Assembly (NCBI GenBank): GCA_036873755.1
Contig: JAVTVY010033658.1
Location: 62,001-126,000 of the forward strand
DNA length: 64,000 bases
Source of the DNA: Hanleya hanleyi
Lineage: Eukaryota; Mollusca; Polyplacophora; Lepidopleurida; Hanleyidae
Direction: 5' to 3'
The notes beneath the pieces were generated by a model. It was given only the letters and a program-made list of their open reading frames with translations. It was not told the origin of the DNA and did not search any database. Numbering within the stretch: the first letter of the stretch is position 1; every line of letters begins with the position of its first letter. Shown here piece after piece: positions 60,034 through 64,000 of this stretch. Made by a program: the position numbers and the translations under genes.

Positions 60034-60215
60034 GCTACCACACGTTCATTATGATGAAGAGGTGCTACCAGACATTCATTATGATGAACAGGTGCTACCA
60101 CACATTCATTATGATGAACAGATGCTACCACACATTCATTATGATGACAGGTATCAGATGTTTGATATCCTCAACAAGTGCTAGCAGACATTCATTATGA
60201 CAGGTGCTACCATTT
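60034..60215 (+). repeat. 30-bp minisatellite, right block
   Basis: About five units, the last ones shortened, ending near 60,215. About 100 bp further on is the OTU exon. Confidence 0.85.
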
Positions 60216-60318
60216 CCTAAAACAGATCTCGTTCCAATATGAAACTGAAAGATAAAACATTCACATCAGTACCACTAATGCGGTCTGACGCGGAGTATAA
60301 ATGGATAGGTCTACTTAC

Positions 60319-60400
60319 ATTGGCATATGGCAATACTCTGACCAAACGTCTTAGGGTACACGCTGTCATAATGATTACCATCAGTAAAACACAACACTAC
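60319..60400 (-). CDS. ALG13-like: OTU domain exon with catalytic His
   Basis: Eighty-two bases in phase 0, reading VVLCFTDGNHYDSVYP and then a segment ending AICQ. It leaves one base (T) for the next exon. The acceptor is a T-run followed by atgtgaccag; the donor is a consensus GTAAGT. GNHYD is the conserved strand carrying the catalytic His of OTU cysteine proteases, so the active site is intact as far as the window shows. The next exon supplies CA, making Ser in CQS, which is also the family residue. This is the strongest single piece of homology in the window. Confidence 0.92.
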
Positions 60401-61135
60401 CTGGTCACATAAAAAAATAAACATTTTGTGAAAAATGGACACGTCTCAGTACACAGTATGTACATGAATATCTTATGTTATGAACGAAACAGATTGCACC
60501 TTACAGCTGGTGATAAGTATCTCCTTATTCAACCATTTTTTTTAACAACATGTGCATAAAGATTTCTTTTATTCATTCACATTTATAAGTTTAGGTGTGT
60601 CGATGTCTGAATGACATAAATACAGAACACAGAAATTATACACCTTGTAAATTTTCCCCAAATCAATAAGGAACAAGAGCCCAAGGGGCCTCAATATACA
60701 CAGGTCTATCTGAAATTACACTAGTCTGAATTTCAAGGTTGTTTAATGGCCTTGATCCCAATTGGTAGCTAGCAATCCAGAATGTAACATATATCACATC
60801 TTATATTGAATGATAAACTAAAATGGGCTCAACTCTTGGTAACTGAGTGACCTTGAAACAAGAGCCGAGAAATCACATATCCCACACTGAAAACGACAGT
60901 TTTTTTTAAATAGATGCCTTTCAGGCGAGAAAATTGTTCATGAAGGAAGAAAAATGTGAAGAAAGTGATGAAATAAACCTTTGTTCTTCAGTTAATAAAA
61001 AGGTATAAATTTTATAAGTTCTTTTCCCATTAAGTAAATGTATGGTTTTTATTTCACAACAGTTTTTCTAAATGTAGCAGTTAACTACATGTAAGAACTC
61101 CACAGGACAAATGCCATCTACATGTAGGGGGGACA
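60401..61135. other. Intron between OTU exons, nothing recognised
   Basis: No repeat family or gene supported. Confidence 0.4.
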
Positions 61136-62215
61136 ACTCTGAATATTCCAACCTACTGGCACAAAAAAGTTATTTTTAAGGATTTCCTGATTTTGGGGTC
61201 AAGGTGACCTTGACCGTTGACCTAAATTTTGGTACACTACACATCTTCTTCCCTCAATGTATCAATGGACACAAAAAATGATGATGTTAAACAATTTCAT
61301 AGGTGCCCTTGACCTACATTTTGATATGTGACATGTCCCCCTAATGTATCTACTGACACAAAAAACAGTAATTTTTAAAGATTTCTTGCTTCTGGGGGTC
61401 ACAGTTACCTTGACTATTGACCTTGACCTAAACTTTGGTACATGATAATTTGTCTCCTCTTAATATATCAATGGATACAAAAAATCATGAATTTTAACAA
61501 TTTCATAATTTTGGGGTCACAGTGACCTTGACCTACATTTTGGTACAGGACACATCGTGTCCCCCTAGGGTATCTACTGACACAAAAGAAAATTATTTTT
61601 GGTAATTTCCTGATCTTGGGGTCACAGTGACCTCTGACCTTTGAACTTGACCTATTTTTTGGTAGGTGACACTTCATTTCCCCATACTGAATCCACTCAC
61701 AAAAAATTAGAAATTTTTAATAATTTCCTGATTTTTTCTGTCACACTGACCTTTGAACTCTGACCTCAACCTACATTTGGTATGCAACACATCATTCCCC
61801 CCCCTGGGGAATTCACTCACCAAAAATTAGAACTGTAGATAGAAAACTTTCAATGATCAATGATTTCCTAATTTTCAGGTCACAGTGACCTTTGACCTCG
61901 ACCTCAATTTCAGTACGCAAAACATCGTCTCAAGCTAAGTACTGTATCCACGCACAAAAAATTGCAACTGTGGATAGAAAACGTTCACAGATATAGACTG
62001 GTCACGAACAGTCATTTCCTGTTTTTTAGGCCAGTGACGTTTGACTTCTGACCCCGACCTTCATTTTGATATGCGACACATTGTCTCCCCAAAAATTGGA
62101 ACTATGGATAGAAAACTGTCACAGATATAGACCAGACACGAGGAACGGACAGACAGACACACGGACGGAAACTGCCATCACATAATACGTCCGCCTTTTG
62201 GCGGGCATATAAAAA
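61136..62215 (+). mobile_element. Satellite-type element H with nuclear-receptor-like palindromes
   Basis: About seven units of 110-150 bp (tttcctgattttggggtcac ... gaccttgacc ... ttttggta ... cacaaaaaat). Then cacgaggaacggacagacag, cacggacgg and the hairpin gtccgccttttggcgggc followed by atataaaa. GGTCACAGTGACC occurs at 61,515, 61,620 and 61,878. It lies in the intron between the two OTU exons. Confidence 0.75.
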
Positions 62216-62591
62216 AGGGAGAAACGCAGTTCAGGTCAGTAACTAAATATTCTTAATATTGGCATCATGCCAACAAGTTATTATCTGGAAAATTTCAAAC
62301 AGTGCTCATTCAGTCATTTTATATCTCTTCAAATTAGTACATGTATCAACAACACCTTCGATACTCAGCATCCGATGTTTTGGCAAATTTTATCCTTACT
62401 GTTTTACTATATGTCAATAAGTTTTTCTACTCAAGGGTGAGTGAATATGATTTAACGTCATTTTCGTTGGGTCCTATTCCTTTTCACACCCAGGAACCAC
62501 ACGGGTCTCAAATGCAGTTGCTAGTTTCATATATACTTTTAATATCTTATTTAGGTTAAGCAATGAAAATATAGAATTTGAGGTCTCTTAC
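62216..62591. other. Intron; one unit of the 46-bp repeat
   Basis: A single ttccttttcacaccc unit at about 62,478. Otherwise nothing recognised before the exon. Confidence 0.45.
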
Positions 62592-62664
62592 CTTATCCGT
62601 GAAGCCGTTTTGTGTGGCATTCACAGGGGGTTTTCCAACTGACTGGTAGATGATAAAATCCCGT
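62592..62664 (-). CDS. ALG13-like: OTU domain exon (DFIIY motif)
   Basis: Seventy-three bases: one base completing a codon, then 24 codons beginning RDFIIYQSVGKPP and ending NGFTDK. Upstream on the minus strand is a pyrimidine-rich acceptor ending acatgtatcag; downstream is a strong donor, AAG|GTAAGA. The residues align by eye with the OTU segment of ALG13/OTUD4 just before the catalytic His, where the family reads (R/K)DF(I/V)(I/L)YR...KPP. Entry phase is 2 and exit phase 0, which matches the next exon at 60,400. No earlier exon of this gene was found between here and 64,000. Confidence 0.85.
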
Positions 62665-64000
62665 CTGATACATGTAAGAATAGAGAAAAAAATAAGTCGC
62701 AATCAATATCATCTGAAAGTGTCATGCAAGACGGCTTAACTATCCGTAACAGCTGAATGGCTTTACCTGATATAGTACATGTGTACCATAGACATCCTAA
62801 ACAAATTACACCATGTACAATAATTCTTCTATTAAAAATGGGAAAATGAATGAGATCATAAGTGGAATGGCTGTATGCCAAACTAGATATACGGTAATTT
62901 CCCTATTAATTCGCGATGTAGTGATGAAACTCACCACTCCAAAAATTGGCTACTTTCGAATTATTTGTTGAGCCAATTCTAGAAAAACGCGAGTGTTCGA
63001 ATTAAATGTCGCGCCGACTTTCACGGAGAATCCAAAATGGCGGACCGCTTCGCCGTGGTCGTAGTGATCGTATTTATTAACGTGTATTAACTTTGAGATC
63101 TCACCATAGTTTCTATAAAATGCAGTGTATGATGTCAGAAAATCTCCTCTATCCTGATAAAGGCGTCTAATTTTATTCGAGGAAGTCAAGCATATTTATC
63201 GAGTGACAAGTTCAGCACGATCATGCAGATTTTTGAGCTGACGTCCGTAAATTCGCGTCCATAATAACATCGTAAAAGTAGGCCAAAACATTGAACGTAT
63301 TCCTTCCTTTTGTTCAGTATTAGCTATGATCTATATTATGAAACCTAACTGACATGGAATTGAATGAATATTCTATATATATAAAACTATACACATATTA
63401 GAGTATTCCATGTTCGAGTCGTTCGGTATGTCGACGTTGTTGTTGTGAACCCTGAAAATGAACCAACGGCAAATTTATGTAGGATTATATCACGAAGTTT
63501 TAGACAGATTAGCGGACTGTCATAGACTTTTTGGTCTTCATTGTGCATGATTTTACACACACCATCCAGGACTTGAATAAATATCCCGGACCTATGACAC
63601 GAAATTAATGTAGAATTAACGGCGGATTGTACAAGAGAACGAGTGTCAGTCGGCAATACACGTTTCGATTTGTTTGTTTCAAGTATGAGAATATCTATTA
63701 CGGTACCGGTACTGTAACAGTTTACTAAAAGTATAGGTCGAAGTATGATATCGTTCTGAATATTAATTAAATACTGTTATGTTCTCATCTCCGAAACTTT
63801 ACCTAATGCCATTTAAATGTTTCTCAAATTTGTTTAGCATATAGAGTAATGGAATAGCGAGTAGCGATGTTTTGATTCTTAGTGTAAAAATGCGCGGTGT
63901 AATTCCAAAGAATTTTTGATTGACGGAATTTTGGTAAGTTCGTGGGTATTCATAAGAAATATTTTCATTCACAATAAAATATTTAACAAAACCGGAAAGA
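62665..64000. other. Upstream intron or 5' region, nothing firmly recognised
   Basis: Expected upstream OTU exons (with the catalytic Cys) were looked for and not found. A minus-strand stretch ending ACTATG|GTGAGA (about 63,108) and another ending GAGTG|GTGAGT (about 62,930) have good donors but no family match. CCAAAATGGCGGACCGC at 63,031 is YY1-like. (GTT)n at 63,437. Confidence 0.35.

Larger units (their letters stand above)
4418..62664 (-). other. ALG13-like: Span of a partial OTU-Tudor host gene (ALG13/OTUD4-like)
   Basis: Five minus-strand exons, read from high to low coordinate, form one protein in the order expected for ALG13/OTUD4-type proteins: end of the OTU deubiquitinase fold, linker, start of a Tudor domain. 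Each has an AG acceptor and a GT donor. Phases agree at three of the four junctions (62.6 to 60.4 kb, 60.4 to 34.6 kb, 7.4 to 4.5 kb). The 34.5 to 7.4 kb junction does not fit (phase 2 into phase 0), so an exon of 3n+1 bases is probably missing there. Known family role: OTU enzymes remove ubiquitin, and vertebrate ALG13 also carries a glycosyltransferase part in N-glycan assembly, which is not visible here. The catalytic Cys exon and the rest of the Tudor domain lie outside the window. Whether this is the ALG13 or the OTUD4 orthologue is not decided. Confidence 0.85.

Noticed and set aside
62950..63189. Upstream OTU exon
   Set aside because: A good donor is present but the residues do not match the OTU segment expected before DFIIY.

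Overview
This looks like nuclear DNA from a marine invertebrate, most likely a lophotrochozoan and probably a bivalve mollusc. The grounds are spliceosomal introns of tens of kilobases, CR1-like retrotransposons, several hAT, TTAA and TA-type DNA elements, and several families of 'tandem core + ACGG-rich run + terminal hairpin' repeats of the kind described in bivalves as pearl elements and elsewhere as Helentron-derived HINEs. The taxon is inference. I see no prokaryotic genes, no rRNA or tRNA gene and no CRISPR array.

One host gene was recognised, and it spans almost the whole window on the minus strand. Five short exons (62,592-62,664; 60,319-60,400; 34,539-34,686; 7,330-7,453; 4,418-4,482) encode the second half of an OTU domain with its catalytic His, a linker, and the first residues of a Tudor domain. 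The order and motifs match the OTU-Tudor proteins ALG13 and OTUD4. The 5' exons, including the one with the catalytic Cys, should lie beyond 64,000; the rest of the Tudor domain should lie left of position 1. At least one linker exon is unaccounted for in the 27-kb intron.

Everything else is intron, filled by nested mobile elements. From left to right: a TIR element carrying a broken PIN/FEN1-like gene (1-3,367); a TA-flanked long-TIR element (5.7-6.8 kb); a decayed CR1-like LINE (about 7.55-21.1 kb) split by a 6.7-kb TIR element (12.23-18.89 kb, itself full of repeats) and by a satellite-type element (19.5-21.0 kb); a TTAA element (22.7-23.7 kb); a duplicated satellite-type element (24.4-26.2 kb); a 5-kb satellite-type element (27.1-32.1 kb) containing a TTAA element that in turn contains a hAT-like element; tandem and foldback repeats (32.4-33.8 kb); two hAT-like elements with 6-bp duplications (36.2-40.8 kb), the larger holding a second copy of the 27-32 kb element; a TTA-flanked MITE (42.9 kb); second copies of earlier families (49.2-52.3 kb); a 30-bp minisatellite (52.3-60.2 kb) split by a 6.1-kb element and an 8-bp-TSD hAT; and an array rich in nuclear-receptor-like palindromes (61.1-62.2 kb).

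The features most worth a second look are the set of satellite-type elements that share one architecture and short sequence words across otherwise unrelated families; the paired empty and occupied insertion sites that let the order of insertions be read directly; and two short open reading fragments conserved between distant repeat copies. No other cellular gene was recognised. Most long ORFs in the window are translations of tandem repeats.
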